A DNA stretch of 64,000 nt from Globodera rostochiensis (GCA_018350325.1 JAEVLN010000001.1:919501-983500), one strand, 5' to 3'; numbered from the stretch's first letter, positions 10,804 through 22,462 are shown. Notes: a model not told the origin generated them from the letters alone. Numbers and translations: made by a program.

Positions 10804-12336
10804 GAATTAGCCATCACAGCCCTGTTTTTTGAATCATTGAACTATTTTAATTGGCCTTCTTTTTGGAAAGAAATTCGATGGGCCGACGAGAGGGGAAAAA
10901 AGAAAAATAGACATGTTTTTCATTGGCAATTGTTTATTTTTTGTTCAATTACGAAACATTAAATGGTGAGGGCTATGATCAAAATCGTTTTGTTGGACAT
11001 TTACGGTCCCGAGTCTGTGGAGCTTCTTCAGACTAAATACTGTCAAATGGTAATAATTCTTCGTTTTCTGTAGACTTTTAAAAATGTTAAAAGCTAAAAA
11101 GTGGTTCCCTTCCAAGAAAACTCGCACCCCTCTGCGCTAACTTTGTTTATACTAAGTCTAACTAGTGGCACTTAGTATTAATCAAAAGATCTCTTCAAAT
11201 TGAGTAACAAGCAAAAGAAAGCTAAACTTTTAGAGTTGTTTGGAAAAAGTTAGAACGAAAAACTCGATTATCCTGGTGACCAATTTTCGGCGGCTAATTT
11301 TCCGGGACTCTGAACTTTTGAGGGTCTTTCTCTTTACAAAAAATTGTTTGAACGAAGCGGCTGGGGGGGGGGGGTAACAACGGCCGGTACACCTCGATTC
11401 GGCGCCGAAGTTTGAAACGTGGCAATCCTGCAGAATGGGGATCCCAAATTTTTTTTCAAAAAATAAAAACATTTTATAAAGTCGTTAGAAAATAGTTTTT
11501 AGGGCTGTTCTGGGACGTAGAATCCGAATCTGACCTCCATTTTGCCCTATTTCGAACCCCGGACCCGAATTCAAATTTTTCAAAAAATCGATTTTCTAAA
11601 TTTTACAATAAATATTGAAAAAGGTCGTTTCCAGGGTTTTCTGATGAGTAGAATTCGAATCTGATATCTAAAAATCCAAATTAATGCGTTTGGTTGTTTG
11701 TTTTTGCAAAAGAATAGGGTTTTTTGAAAACGAGGGCTATTACCAAAATCAAGTGATTGATGAAAAATCTTTAAAATCAAAGATTTGACAAAATCTAAGG
11801 TCAGATTCGTGATCCGCACCCCCGAAACCCACCGAATATGAATTTTTAGCTCAAATGACAAAGTATGAAGTAGGGATCCCCATTCTGCAGGATTGCCTGA
11901 AACGTTATAACTTTTTGTTTTATCTGACCAAACCAAACATTGTTTGGTATCATTCGAAAGCATGAAATTCGGGCCGCAAGTTTCGGCCAGCACAAAAATC
12001 CATTTTTATTGTTTAGTCGTTCAAAAATGCACGAAAAGGAAAAGGGAAACGCCTAAATATTTGCCAGCTACTGCAATAAAAAAATAAGATTCTTTTTAAA
12101 CGCAGTAAATAGAATTTTAATATTAAATTTCAAAATACATTTTTCTTATTGTTTCTAAGGATGACATTTCGTCGACAAAAATACGGTCCGGCCTTTTCGA
12201 CATTATCGGGCAATCGGAAATTAGATTCCGTTAAAAACAATCAATCATCATTGAATTCTGAGCATAAAGTCAAATGGTGAAACAAATTTTTTTTTTTAAT
12301 TTTCAAAAATATGCTCCTCAAACTGGGCCAACTCTA
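10804..12336. other. 3' flank of DSL copy A; no gene seen
   Basis: Bases 10850-11040 (GATGGGCCGACGAGAGG to GGACATTTACGGTCC) are shared with the 3' flanks of copies C (21390-21545), D (25425-25560) and F (43195-43345), so they belong to the duplicated unit. The remainder is AT-rich with a G run at 11363. AATCCTGCAGAATGGGGATCCC near 11430 reappears inverted near 11875. No convincing exon. Confidence 0.4.
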
Positions 12337-12344
12337 GTTTGGAC

Positions 12345-13493
12345 CAGGGATGGGCGGAATTCCGACTTCCGAAGTTCCGACTTCCGAGTTCCGACATTTT
12401 TCGGGCTCGGAATTCCGAGTTCCGACTTCCGAAAATTTTTGACAATGCGGAATTCCGAGTTCCGACTTCCGAAATTTTAAGGAAAAAATCGGAACTTTTT
12501 TCGGAAGTGTTACCCATTTTTGCAAAAAATGACAATTTGTGTCGATTTTGAACGCAATGCCAAATTAAATTTAAAAAATCTTTAATTTAATATCTTTTGC
12601 AAAGCGCGCATTCCCAATACGTATATGTCTCAGTGGTTAAGCAGTTTCGTGACTTATGTTGGGTCTATTCCCCCGAGTGAAAACTCATTATATGTTTTTA
12701 ATTTAAGTCTTTTTATTGATTCTTAGTCATCGCTCAAAAACCCTTATAAAATGGTGATTTTTTTTTGAAATTTTGGGCACATTTCCTAATTAAATTCACT
12801 AATTAATTTTTTCCCCCGGTAGAGCCTATCGGCACCGCCGGAACTCTCCTATTCCCTAAAAACTTGAAAAAATTACCTTATTTATAAAATTTTGGTTGCA
12901 AATCCCTTAACAGATCGAGACAAAAATTCGAAATTTTCTCGGCGGCGCCTATCGGCACCGCCGACCCCCTCCCCCCCCCCCCACCTTCTCAAAAATCCTG
13001 TATTCCTGACTAATTTTCTTTAAAAAACCATACCCAAAAATAAAGCCCCTAAAAATTTTAACCTTTTTAAAAAATTCTTTTCAGCGGCGCCGCTAGTCAC
13101 CCAACAAAAACCTTTAATAAAAAGCCATAAAATTTTCAATTTCAGGAATTTTTGAACCTAAAATTAAAAAATGTTCAAAAACTTTTTTTTTTTGCAATCA
13201 AACAAGTCAATTGTTGAATTTAATTGTTAAATGTTTGTTGTTTTATTGTTTTTGGTTCGTAAATTGATTTATTCAAGTCAAGGCAACATATTTAAGAAAA
13301 TTTTTAAAACTTCCGAGTTCCGACTTCCGAATTCCGAGTTCCGACATTTTTTGGGCTCGGAATTCCGAGTTCCGACTTCCGAAAATTTTTTAAGGCCCGG
13401 AATTCCGAGTTCCGACTTCCGAAAATTTTTTAGGCCCCGGAATTCCGACTTCCGAGTTCCGAAATTTTCTGAGGTCGTCGGCGCCCATCCCTG
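12345..13493. mobile_element. hAT-like non-autonomous element 2
   Basis: Flanked by the perfect 8 bp duplication GTTTGGAC (12337-12344 and 13494-13501). Ends are CAGGGATGGGCG and CGCCCATCCCTG. Both sub-terminal regions are arrays of TTCCGACTTCCGAGTTCCGA. The interior holds a tRNA-like segment (about 12621-12694) and the GC hairpin motif CGGCGGCGCCTATCGGCACC (from 12940). No transposase. Confidence 0.8.
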
Positions 13494-13696
13494 GTTTGGA
13501 CGATCAATTTTTTTTATTTTTTTCTCTAAAAAAGCACTGGCCCAATGTCTGTTTCTTTAGGGGGTGCCTGGGTCCTCCCCTCCATTTGCCTAAAAATGAA
13601 TATGGCTTATAAAAGGGCTCTCCTAATAAATCGGAAGCAGACAACGCAACATTTTATCCATTTAAAAGGTCCGAGGAATTTATGTAAACGTGTTCA

Positions 13697-14320
13697 TCAC
13701 AATTCGTCGCCATGTTCGCCCTTCAATTCCTCCGCGTTGGCACAGGCAGTCGGCGATTTCGCCAAAAAGTGATACTCGCATTTGGACGGTTCGCTGACGT
13801 CCACCAATTGAAGCTCCTCGCCACATTCGAACTGCACAAAAGTGGACCTTAAGAGATTTTGTCCAAAAAATGCTTTTGCCTTCTATTCCCCCCACCATCT
13901 TTCCGGCCCGTTCAAGCAAGTCTGGCCGTGCTCATATCGTTGCGCTTTGAATTTGTTTCCATCCATTGGCCCGGCCCATTTGCCCCATTGGCTAAAAGAA
14001 AAATCTAATTCAACTACTGTATCAACACATAATGCCAAAATCAAAAAGTGTGACAACCAACCCCAGACTGGTCTCGGTGTGTCCGTTTCGCACTTTTTGG
14101 ATGGTCCGGTCGAACATGCACAGACTGTACACATAATCTGTGGTGGTAAGCTCCGTGCAATGGCCTTTTAACGGCTCCCACGCGTTGTCGGCTCCAAACT
14201 CGACGTTCAGAAAGGACTCGGAATCTCTGCAAAAAATATTTCAATATAATTTCTTTCACAATTTCAGCCTTTGTGCACCGACCGGACTGTCCTCTCCAAA
14301 TCGGAAACTTTGTCCCCAAT
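13697..14320 (-). CDS. PRKCSH: Glucosidase II beta subunit, C-terminal MRH domain (3' end of gene)
   Basis: Glucosidase II beta is the regulatory, lectin-like partner of ER glucosidase II in N-glycan trimming. Four exons chain in phase: 14283-14320 (IGDKVSDLERTVR, end of the coiled coil), 14062-14226, 13896-13991 and 13697-13847. They encode the PRKCSH/MRH domain with FGADNAWEPLKGHCTEL, YVYSLCMFDRTIQK, QWGKWAGPMDGNKFKAQRYE, GQTCLNGPERW and PSKCEYHFLAKSPTAC. The end is EHGDEL-stop, close to an HDEL-type ER-retention signal. The N-terminal LDLa/EF-hand part is not found upstream; instead the DSL copy B exons begin 50 bp upstream on the same strand. This is either a 3' fragment, or the rest of the gene has been displaced by the DSL insertion. 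Confidence 0.85.
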
Positions 14321-14369
14321 CTGAACTCAAAATTTAGCTTCAGGTATGACCACCCGCCGATTTTCCCAC

Positions 14370-15508
14370 CGGCGGAATGCCGCAGTCTCTGCCGGTGAAC
14401 CCCGGAGGACAAATGCAGCGGAAAAAGTCGCCGCTGACACCGTCTGTTGTGCATTTTCCTTCATTTTTGCACGGCCTTTGAAAGCATTTGTTGACGAGAA
14501 CGTCACAGTTGTCGCCGGTCCAATTGGGAAGACAGGTGCAGCTTCCTGAAGGGGTTTAAAAAATTAGGGGGGGGGGGGGTCAAACCAACCGGGCTGGTCT
14601 TCGAGACAATTTCCATGCTTACAACCGCGACTCGTCACGCACTGATCGCACTCGTCACCGCCCCAGCCGGGGGCGCACTCACAGATGCCCGGCTGCAAGC
14701 AGCGGCCTTTGTTCGAACATTTTTGCAGACACTGCGGACGCAAACAGCGCGTGCCACCCCATCCCGGCATACAGCGCATTCCATCAACGGCACAAAAGTA
14801 ATGGTCCCTGAAAAGGAGGTAAAAAGCTCAAAATAATTGGATGAATTTTATGAATTGACCCCCACCCCCCCCCCCCCCCAGGGGACGCCAATCAAATTTC
14901 TGCTCCCCGTGTCCAACCCGGACTTTGGCGGTTCGCAAGTTTCAGTGCATTTCGGCCCGACAAAGCCAGCGGAACAAGTTGCCTTGAGCCGATACTTGAA
15001 AATATTGCCGTAGTTAACCTAAAAGGGATGACAAAATTCATTAACATTTATTAATATTTCTCATTAACATTAATTAATATTTCCATTCCTTTGCCACTTA
15101 CAAAGCTGAACACCGGAGAAATTGGGCTATTGTGGGTCGGCAGTGGGGTCAAAAAGCTGGAGGCGAGCAAAAGCTTGTGGCTGTTGCTCAGAATGTCCAA
15201 TTGGACGGAGACATTCTAAAAAGTTTTTTGTTTTGTGACCCTTTTAAAAATAAAATTCAAAAAAAAATTTACCGGGAGTATCGGCGAAGTGAAGTCGAAG
15301 CGTTGCTGGTGGACAACGCCGGACGGAGCGTCGACAACGAACGTTCGGTCGGCGGCGTCGAATGGCCGTACACTACGGACGTTGACGGCGAAAGTTGCGA
15401 AAAGCACATTGCAAAACTTTCTGGCGGGAAAAGTGCCGACAGTCGACAAATGGTCGACGGCATCAACACAAAGTCGAAAGTTCAGGGTACAGAAGCCGTC
15501 GTCGGAAT
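14370..15508 (-). pseudogene. DSL/EGF-ligand gene copy B (5' and 3' truncated)
   Basis: Five exons in phase on the minus strand: 15273-15508 (second half of the MNNL-like domain, CTLNFRLCVDAVDHL), 15102-15215, 14918-15018, 14590-14807 and 14370-14545. The DSL domain has all six cysteines: TC, KC, TETC, YFC, MRC, TRC. It is followed by EGF-like repeats (CSNKGRCLQPGICECAPGWG, then GCKHGNCLEDQPG, then NKCFQRPCKNEGKC and FRCICPPGFTGRDC). Signal-peptide exon and first MNNL exon are missing: sequence upstream of 15540 switches to that found upstream of copy E. The 3' exons (last EGF, linker, tail) are replaced by the glucosidase II beta exons. Copy E and B are the only EGF-bearing members. Reading through into the glucosidase exons would be out of frame. 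Confidence 0.8.
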
Positions 15509-15559
15509 CTGTCAGAAAGGAACGGCATTTCCAAGTGCTTTTGATTAAACCACACTCTC

Positions 15560-15912
15560 CCCTCGTCGTCCTCAAACAATATCAGATTCTTCACTGTCTC
15601 CTTCGGCTCCTCGAGTCTCACTGTTCCAACTCGGAAAATTAAAAGAAAATTCCGATACGTTTAGACTGAATAAAATTTTTTTTCAATTTAAAAAACTTTT
15701 CTGCTTTTTCATTTCCGTGCAATGTTTGTTTGTTGTGCTTATTGTTAAAAATTATTCAAAAAAACCTGCCTTCCCGTAGGTTTGCAATCCGCAGCTTGAT
15801 CAACCGGTATTTGGTCGAGTCAGGCTTATATTTCTCCAACTCTTCCTGACTCTGTTTTAGCTTTTCCGAAAGTTTGTTGTGAACAGCTGAACTGCACGTT
15901 CTCGTCTGCTCC
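15560..15912 (-). other. Exons of an unrecognised coiled-coil protein (duplicate of 30.1-30.7 kb)
   Basis: Minus 15773-15912 reads an uninterrupted charged helix (LSEKLKQSQEELEKYKPDST, then KYRLIKLRIANLREG) ending at AG-GT. Minus 15560-15640 carries a second coding-like piece (NLILFEDDEGRVWFN in one frame). The same pieces occur upstream of DSL copy E at 30525-30665 and 30100-30375, where the first has a 1 bp deletion and the second is split over more sequence. They look like duplicated fragments of one gene; I do not recognise it. Confidence 0.4.
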
Positions 15913-15949
15913 TTTTTTTTGAAAAATGGGGTTGCAGCTTTATTTGTTT

Positions 15950-16990
15950 GTCAGAAATTATTAGTTTAAAAAATGCTTTTGCGTAATCCAATATGAATGG
16001 TTTGATCAAACAAAAGCTAAACGATTAGTCGTTCTCTAAAACGTGTAAAAGTCTCTATTTCTTCGCGCTCAGTCATAACGTTCTTCGTTTACGTCGAATC
16101 GCCTGGCTTTTTTCTATTATATATTTGGATTCCAGCTGCATCGGTATTAATTCGAACGAAAATTCCCAAACAATTTCGTAAAACCGGATAAAGACATCAT
16201 AAAAAAGCTATAAACTCAAGATTTTCATGAAACCCGAACTTAGGCTGTTTGGGTCTGACAATTGGAATCTGGAATTAGTTGCTTCACCTGAAAATGTTGG
16301 AAGTGAATAGTGCACGAACAAATTTCTTGTGCTCGATTGATGTATTGCGCAAATTTTTTTGGAAAATGGTGATGCAAATGCAATGGTTGGAAATTTCATT
16401 TGCTTCTGCACATCGTATTAAAAAATAACAATTTTACTCTGAAAAATAAATTGTACATGAACACCGAAAATGGTGGTGGTCAAGGGGACAACGAAAGATA
16501 AAGCTATAAATAATGAAGGTCTTGTCAAGTGAACGATTGCAGGAATTTAAATTTCTGCTTTTTTTTTTTACAAATAGTTGTTTTTTGTAAGGGATTTGCT
16601 ATCAAAATCCAAAATAAACTTGAAAATTTTAGAAACTTGGCGATATGTATGTCACTCAAATTCAAATGTGAGGGTAAAATCCAAAAAATTCCTCTGTTTG
16701 GGGCTCAGAAACACCATCTTTAGGCGTGCATTTTTAATCCAGGAAATCCAGGTTCATTATGCCTAGACCCGGACCCTGGATTTTAGGAAGGTGCCTGGAC
16801 CTGATTTCCTGGACCAAGTCCAGGAAAAATCCAGGCCTGTACCAAGGTCCAGGTCGGGCTCTAATTTACATATGCATGAACCCAAAAAGTTTAACTTCAA
16901 AAACGCACAAAAGCAGCTGAGAAAAACATTGTCTCGCTTTTCCTTTTTATCACTAACATGCTCTCTTCATTTGGCGTTATCTCTAATTTT
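15950..16990. other. Duplicated non-coding sequence; no gene supported
   Basis: Bases 15950-16430 match 30830-31170 (for example ATGCAAATGCAATGGTTGGA), so this is the distal part of the duplicated flank of copies B and E. A CCTGGAC-rich repeat lies at 16745-16865. Short ORFs here have no support. Confidence 0.4.
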
Positions 16991-18600
16991 TGAAAAATTT
17001 TAATGAAATTTAAAATGTCAGTGAACGCAATTTCAACCACATATGCGATGGACAGCGTGGACTTTATGGACGGGCTGATTGCTTTTATGAAAAATTGTAA
17101 GAAAACGGAAGTTAATGCGAATTTTGGATGACTACGAGCAACAGGTTTTTGCAATTTTACAAAATGTTTTTAATTTGTCCATTTTTTTATTTCTAAAGAT
17201 TCTTCTGAAATTGAACAACGCCAAAAATGCACCCAAAAGGGCGGCCACGGACCTTCGAAAGTGCGTTTTTTGGGTTTGAAAAAGAATTTTTCAAACATTT
17301 TGAACGATTTTTCGTAAAATGGAAACATTTTTGAACGATTTTACATAAAATGGAATTATTTTTGAACGATTTTACATAAAATGGAATCATTTTTGAATGA
17401 TTATATAAATTCCGTCATCAGAAAACGAACATTTTTCTAAAATAAAATATTCAGGGAACGGGAGGTGCGTTTGCCACCGATTTTGCGGAGAATTTCGCCA
17501 TGGACGAAACTGTTGAGGACGGTGCTATTGAACAACACGCGGAATTTGAGGCAGCATTTGACGACGACAAAAATTATAGCCACAACCGAAAATGTTTTTG
17601 TTTTTTGAATTTTTAGAAATTTTTCTGAAATTTTTTTTTGGCTTAAAGTCGCAAAACAACGACGCCAAACGGTGCTCTTGTCGCCGTGCGTGGCGCCGTC
17701 GCGGCCGTCGCTGATGGCTTTGGTTGGCCCGTGAAGTCGTCGTACACCGGTGCCGCTTTTGTCGGTGCCAATGCCAACGGCGGAGCATCGACGGACTCTG
17801 GACGGGGGAGGATGTTGCCAACTTTGAGGGTCATCAGCGAGTGCAATGCCGGCGCGTATACGCACGGATACGGCAACATTTTCAACGACATTTGTGGTCA
17901 GAATGCCAATCGCGTTGAATTTGAATTATGCAAATTTTTTTCAGCTATTGTCCCCTGCGGTGTCCGTCCTGTAGAGTTTGAACACGCCGAAGATGATGTC
18001 GAAAATCAGGTAGACATTCAAAATTTGTGTGTACATCAGCAGTGCACTCCGCCTTCGTGATCTGGACATGGATTGGATGGAACTCTCTCAATTTTTTTTC
18101 CGGAATTTTTGGACCTTTAAAAAAATCTTCTGACTTGGCCAAAAGCGATGTCGTGGCCCATAAACCCATTTGTCTGATCACTTGTCTGTGTGTTGTTTGC
18201 AGAAAACTGGTGGTGATCAATGAACTAGAGCCAGTCCTGGACCTGGACCCAGGCCTGGATTTTTCCTGGACCCAGAGTCCAGGTCCAAGGGAGCTTCAGC
18301 AACCCTGGATTAGTCCAGGCACACCTCTTTAAAATCGGGTAACAGGATTTTTTCAAAATGATGACGGGCTTTACAATGAACGAACCACACACACACTGAA
18401 CGTTCCCCGGGGGGACCCAACAAAATGACTGCTTCCCGTTTTTGCAGCAGCATTTGTCTGCTTCAACCCGTTCGCTGATCGGCACAATTTTGCCAACCGA
18501 TGGCAATTCTTTGAAAAATGTCCGAAAATTTGCAATCCGTTAATTCCTGGTTCGGATTGACTCTCCACTTTTTTTGTTGTTGTTGAAAGTTTTATTCTGT
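16990..18600. other. Exon-like segments on both strands; gene structure unresolved
   Basis: Several stretches look coding but conflict. Plus: 17003-17090 (MSVNAISTTYAMDSVDFMDG), 17457-17590 (GTGGAFATDFAENFAMDETV) and 17643-18003 (GC-rich, with a strong TTTTTTTCAG acceptor at 17943 and CAG-GTAGAC donor at 18008). Minus: about 17947-18055 encodes a hydrophobic segment (LLMYTQILNVYLIFDIIFGV) and about 18386-18508 a cysteine-rich piece (DKCCCKNGKQSFCWVPPG). The plus segments could be upstream exons of the POLA2-like gene ending at 18936, but I cannot confirm that. A CCTGGAC repeat interrupts at 18225-18330. Confidence 0.3.
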
Positions 18601-18711
18601 TTTCCTTTTGTTAATATATTTTAATAATATTTTTTGCCCTTAACACACACAGCATAAAATGACGTCCACGAATTTTTAGGATTATTCAAATTTTCATCGT
18701 TTGAGTTTCAG

Positions 18712-18936
18712 ACAAAATTAATATTCCATTCCATTTCCAAAAAGGTGGTGGACGACTGTGTGGTGATCAATCCGGGCCGTTTTGATCGAGGAAAGGGCGT
18801 CGGCACATTTTCTGTTCTCGACTTGGACCTTCTCGCGAGTGCACGCGCCTCAAATGGCGCGGCGGCGGCCGATGGCGGCGGCACTTCAATTGCACAATTT
18901 TGTGAAGTTTCACTGTTCTCAACGCAACGATGCTAA
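18712..18936 (+). CDS. POLA2: DNA polymerase alpha subunit B (POLA2-like), C-terminal exon
   Basis: After the acceptor GTTTCAG at 18711 the plus strand reads TKLIFHSISKK, then VVDDCVVINPGRFDRGKGVG, TFSVLDLDL, an alanine/glycine-rich insert and a terminal ISxxFxxV-like strand before TAA at 18934. The motif of a hydrophobic strand, a lysine, D-C-V-x-I-N-P-G-R, then G-x-G-T-F is the C-terminal signature of the primase-associated B subunit of DNA polymerase alpha. The rest of the protein (about 500 residues in animals) should lie upstream on the plus strand but is not convincingly visible, so this is either the last exon of a long-intron gene or an isolated fragment. Confidence 0.55.
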   Translation, partial: TKLIFHSISKKVVDDCVVINPGRFDRGKGVGTFSVLDLDLLASARASNGAAAADGGGTSIAQFCEVSLFSTQRC

Positions 18937-18959
18937 CATTTTTGAACATTAATTGCCCA

Positions 18960-19495
18960 TTGTTTTATTTTTTTTACAATAAATGAATCAGCATTGATTG
19001 GACTGAGACTATTTCGACAAATTGGATCAAAACGTTTTTTGTCCAAACAGTTAATAGTGCCAAAATTCGCTTCAGGTCGAGTGTTTAAATTAGGGTTGAG
19101 CCTTTTTGTTGTCCTAATAGCTTTGCTATTTTTGACTTCCTGGCACCTTAAAGAAAGCCTATAAAGTGGTGTGGTGCTTTTGGGTGGGTGCTTTTGAGTG
19201 TGGGGGGGGGGGAATGCCAACCCGGCCTCCCCGACCCCCACCCCGGCCTCCCCGACCCCCGAATTTCCCGCCCCAAAGGCTCGGGGCTTAACCCTAATTT
19301 AAACTACGGTACCTTTATGCACAGACTTCAATAAACATTGATTGATTTATTTAACAGGGGTTGACAAATTATTAATCAATTTTCAGAAATTCGGAAAAAA
19401 TTTTCGAATGTTTCATTTTTCCTTTTTGACTCGCGAAAAATCCCCAGTCCCTTCTCAACCCCCCCCCCCCACTCCCCCAGTTCCCAGCCACCATT
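18960..19495. other. Intergenic, no gene seen
   Basis: AT-rich sequence with a G run at 19203 and CCCCGACCCCC/CCCGGCCTCCCCGACC repeats at 19215-19265 that recur at 25630-25760. Confidence 0.4.
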
Positions 19496-19496
19496 C

Positions 19497-19562
19497 GATC
19501 ACGTCGCCTCAGGCAAAATGCCGTAAATTCTCTCCGCCAACAAAAGGTCAGTCAGCCATCTG
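19497..19562. repeat. ~66 bp minisatellite, single unit (upstream of DSL copy C)
   Basis: One unit (ACGTCGCCTCAGGCAAAATG to GGTCAGTCAG) at the same position relative to the ATG as in the other copies. Confidence 0.75.
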
Positions 19563-19781
19563 CTGATGAAATCGCTTTTCCCCGCCCATTTTTTGACCGA
19601 TCGCCCCCCCCCCCCCCCATTAATTAATTTTGTCTTTCCCATTTGATATAATTGACTCGCCCATTCTCTACGATCACCAAACATTTTGTTTTCAATAATT
19701 TTGCATTAATTTATTCATTTTCCTAATTTTTAGCTTAATTTTGATAATTGTAAAATTTAAATTTGCTTCTTTTTAATCCCT

Positions 19782-21296
19782 ATGACTTCCACCTGCGCTT
19801 TGCTTATTATCCAAATTTGGGTGAATTTTTGTTTTTTTAAAATCAAATTGTTTTTTATTTCTTTTTCAGACGCTCATTTTAGTGTTTCACCGATTGAATG
19901 CAGAAGGGCACATTGATCTAACAATTGAACAATTAACGTTCAGAACAGCACCCGAAGGTTGCCGTGGCCAAAGTAATTAAAAAAATTAATTTAAATTCAA
20001 TCAAAGCACTTGGAAATGCCAACCCTTTGGCAGTTTCCGCGTCTTCTTCTGTGCCGTACCACGGCGGCTTCTGTACCCTGAACTTTCGACTTTGTGTTGG
20101 TGCCGTCGACCATTTGTCGACTGTCGGCACTTTTCCCGCCAGAAAGTTTTGCAATGTGCTTTCTGCCAATTTCTCCGTCGTCGTCCATGGCGTACGGCCC
20201 TATGACGCATCAGACCGAACGTTTGCTGTCGACGCTCCGTCCGGCGTCGTCCACCAGCGACGCTTTGACGTCACTTCGCCGATACTCCCAGTAAATTTTT
20301 TGAATTTTGTTTTTGAATATTTTTGAATTTTGTTTTGGAATTATTGAAAGGTTCACATAACAAAACAACTTTTTAGAATGTCGAGGTCCATTTGGACATT
20401 CTGAGCGATAGCCACAAGCTTTTGCTTGCCTCCAGCTTTTTGACCCCACTGCCGACCCACGGCAGCTCAATTGCGCCGCCAGCGTTCCGCTACGTAAGTG
20501 ACAAAGGAAAGTGCCGAAGGAAATGGAAATATTAATTAATGTTAATGTGAAATATTAATAAAAGTTAATGAATTTTGTCATCACTTTTAGGTGAACTATG
20601 GCAACGTTTTCGTGTATCGTCTTAAGGCAATGTGTTCCGCTGGCTTTGTGGGGCCGAAATGCACTGAAACTTGCGAACCGCCAAAGCCCGGGTTGGACAC
20701 GGACAGCAGAAATTTAATTGGCGTCCCCTGGGGGGTTGATTGGCTCCCCTGGGGGCAGTTTGGCGTCCCCTGGGGGGCCGAAAAGTTTAAAACGTTATAA
20801 CTTTTTTATTTTTTGACTAAATCAAAGAATATTGGTGTCATTCGAAAGCACTATGTCTTTAAATACTATAGCAGAAAAGAGCTAGGCGATACGATTTAAG
20901 CAAAGGAAGTTATGAGTCACGGCGCCAAACTGGCACTAGAAATGGCGATTTTCACACGTTTTAAGCTTATAACTTTTTTGAGATAAGACCAATCGCTTAG
21001 CTTTCGCTTGATCAAAGCTTCAACATACTGTAAGCTTCTGAATGATATCGATTTAAGTGATTGATCGCGCCAAAACGGCTGGCCCCAACTAACCAGATCC
21101 GCGTTCCCTGGGGCGGAGGATGAAAAATTCTATTTAACACAACTTAATTTAAATTTTTAAAACACCGCGCCTTAATTCGTAATGAGGCTTTTACCTCCCT
21201 TTCAGGGACCATTACTTTTGTGCCGCCGATGGAATGCGCTGTATGCCGGGATGGGGCGGCACGCGCTGTTTGCGCCCGCAATCGGGGGAGCTTTGA
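19782..21296 (+). CDS. Secreted DSL-domain protein copy C (intact, no EGF repeats)
   Basis: Six exons in phase give 235 aa: 19782-19820, 19870-19972, 20034-20290, 20377-20493, 20591-20691 and 21206-21296. Residues 1-20 are a hydrophobic signal (MTSTCALLIIQIWTLILVFH). Residues about 20-155 match the C2/MNNL-like N-terminal module of Notch ligands (HIDLTIEQL, then CTLNFRLCVGAVDHL). The DSL domain follows: CSAGFVGPKCTETCEPPKPG, DHYFCAADGMRC, MPGWGGTRC, i.e. six cysteines spaced C-x8-C-x3-C-x10-C-x6-C-x8-C. The protein stops six residues later (PQSGEL-stop) with no EGF repeat and no membrane segment. Known DSL ligands activate or modulate Notch receptors. A secreted DSL-only protein could act as a soluble agonist or decoy; that is inference. 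Unlike D and F, copy C keeps an intron after residue 47 (GRGQ). Confidence 0.82.
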
Positions 21297-21299
21297 TGT

Positions 21300-22360
21300 T
21301 AAATTTACCCATTACAATTTTGTTTTTTGAATCACTTAACGATTTTAATTAAGATTTGAGTCTGTGCCTCCTTTTTTGAATGAAATTCAAGATCAAAAAG
21401 ATGGGCCGACGGGAGGGGGAAAAAGGATATGCCCTAAATTAATAATTCACATGTTTTCATTGAATTGTTTATTTTTGTTCAATTACGAAACATTAAATGG
21501 TGAGGGCGATGATCAAAATCGTTTTGTTGGACATTTATGGTCCAGAGTCTGTGGAGGAACGGGCGGGGGGGGGGGGGGGTAACACGGCATAAAAAGGGGG
21601 GGGGGAGGCCTGGAAGGACACAAAAATCCGGAACAGCTCGTCCCCCCCCCCGAAGGTTGCCCCCCCCCCCCGAAGGTTGGGAAAGTCTCGCACCAATTTT
21701 GACATTTTATTCTAATTGGTTCGGATTTGATTTGCCCATACAAATTGGTTAAAAAAAGGATACAACACTTAGTTAAGTACTTTTAAAATGGATAATGTAA
21801 AGCGAGTTAATTCATATTATTTGAATAAAATTCTTTCTAAACTCTGTAAAATTCGAATTTTAATGTAAAATTTGAAAATACATTTTCTTATTGTTTCTAT
21901 ATTTTTTTTTGAAATTTACTAAGACTCAGAGTACATTTCTGTTAAATAAATACGGATACGAACAGAGATGCCATCGCCAAAACCCAAAAACGTGGCACAC
22001 GAGTTCAAAAGTTGCAAAATTTCCAAAAACGTGGAAAAAACGCGGCAATTTTGAGAATTCGTTTGACTTCCGCGGGGGGGGGGGGGTGGCACTGCCGATA
22101 GGCGTAGGCGCCGCCGATTTGAATTTTTGATTCAATTTGTTAATAAATTTGCAACCAACATTTAAAAATGCGGCCTCGAGTTTCTGTCTTTGAATTTTAC
22201 AACCGTAAAGAAGGCGTTTTGTGAGATTCTTTCCAGAATTGTGAACTTGGAAAAAGGACATTTTGCCATTTTGATTAATCAGGCAAATTTTCTTATAAAA
22301 ATGTTTTTTTATAAACAGGGTTTCAGATTAAGTTCTCTTTCATTCATCATGATTTTGTAA
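21300..22360. other. 3' flank of DSL copy C; homopolymer-rich, no gene
   Basis: Shared DSL 3' flank to about 21545, then long G and C runs (21564-21610, 21642-21670) and AT-rich sequence. A G run plus GGCACTGCCGATAGGCGTAGG (22070-22110) is a reverse copy of the GC hairpin motif found in the hAT-like elements. Confidence 0.4.
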
Positions 22361-22364
22361 GCGA

Positions 22365-22456
22365 TCAAAACTCAGGGAAAAAAACAATCCGTTCAGGCAG
22401 CCAATTGCTGACGATTTTTGCGGCATCTTCAGCCATGCCCAGATCCATCTTTTTAT
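22365..22456 (-). pseudogene. Orphan copy of the terminal exon of DSL copy E
   Basis: Minus strand reads DLGMAEDAAKIVSNWLPERI, VFFPEF-stop, nearly identical to the last exon of copy E (27551-27645) with a 3 bp deletion. No other exon of that gene is adjacent, and array 2 of the minisatellite begins directly beyond it. A relic of a duplication breakpoint. Confidence 0.8.
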
Positions 22457-22462
22457 CTGAAG

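Noticed and set aside
14041..14454. DSL-glucosidase fusion protein spanning 14.0-14.5 kb (minus)
   Set aside because: The only continuous frame across the joint is not the MRH frame; splice phases of the two gene parts do not match.
17437..17865. 142-codon minus ORF containing VVAIIFVVVKCCLKFRVLF
   Set aside because: It reads through an apparent intron and overlaps better plus-strand splice signals; left as unresolved rather than called.
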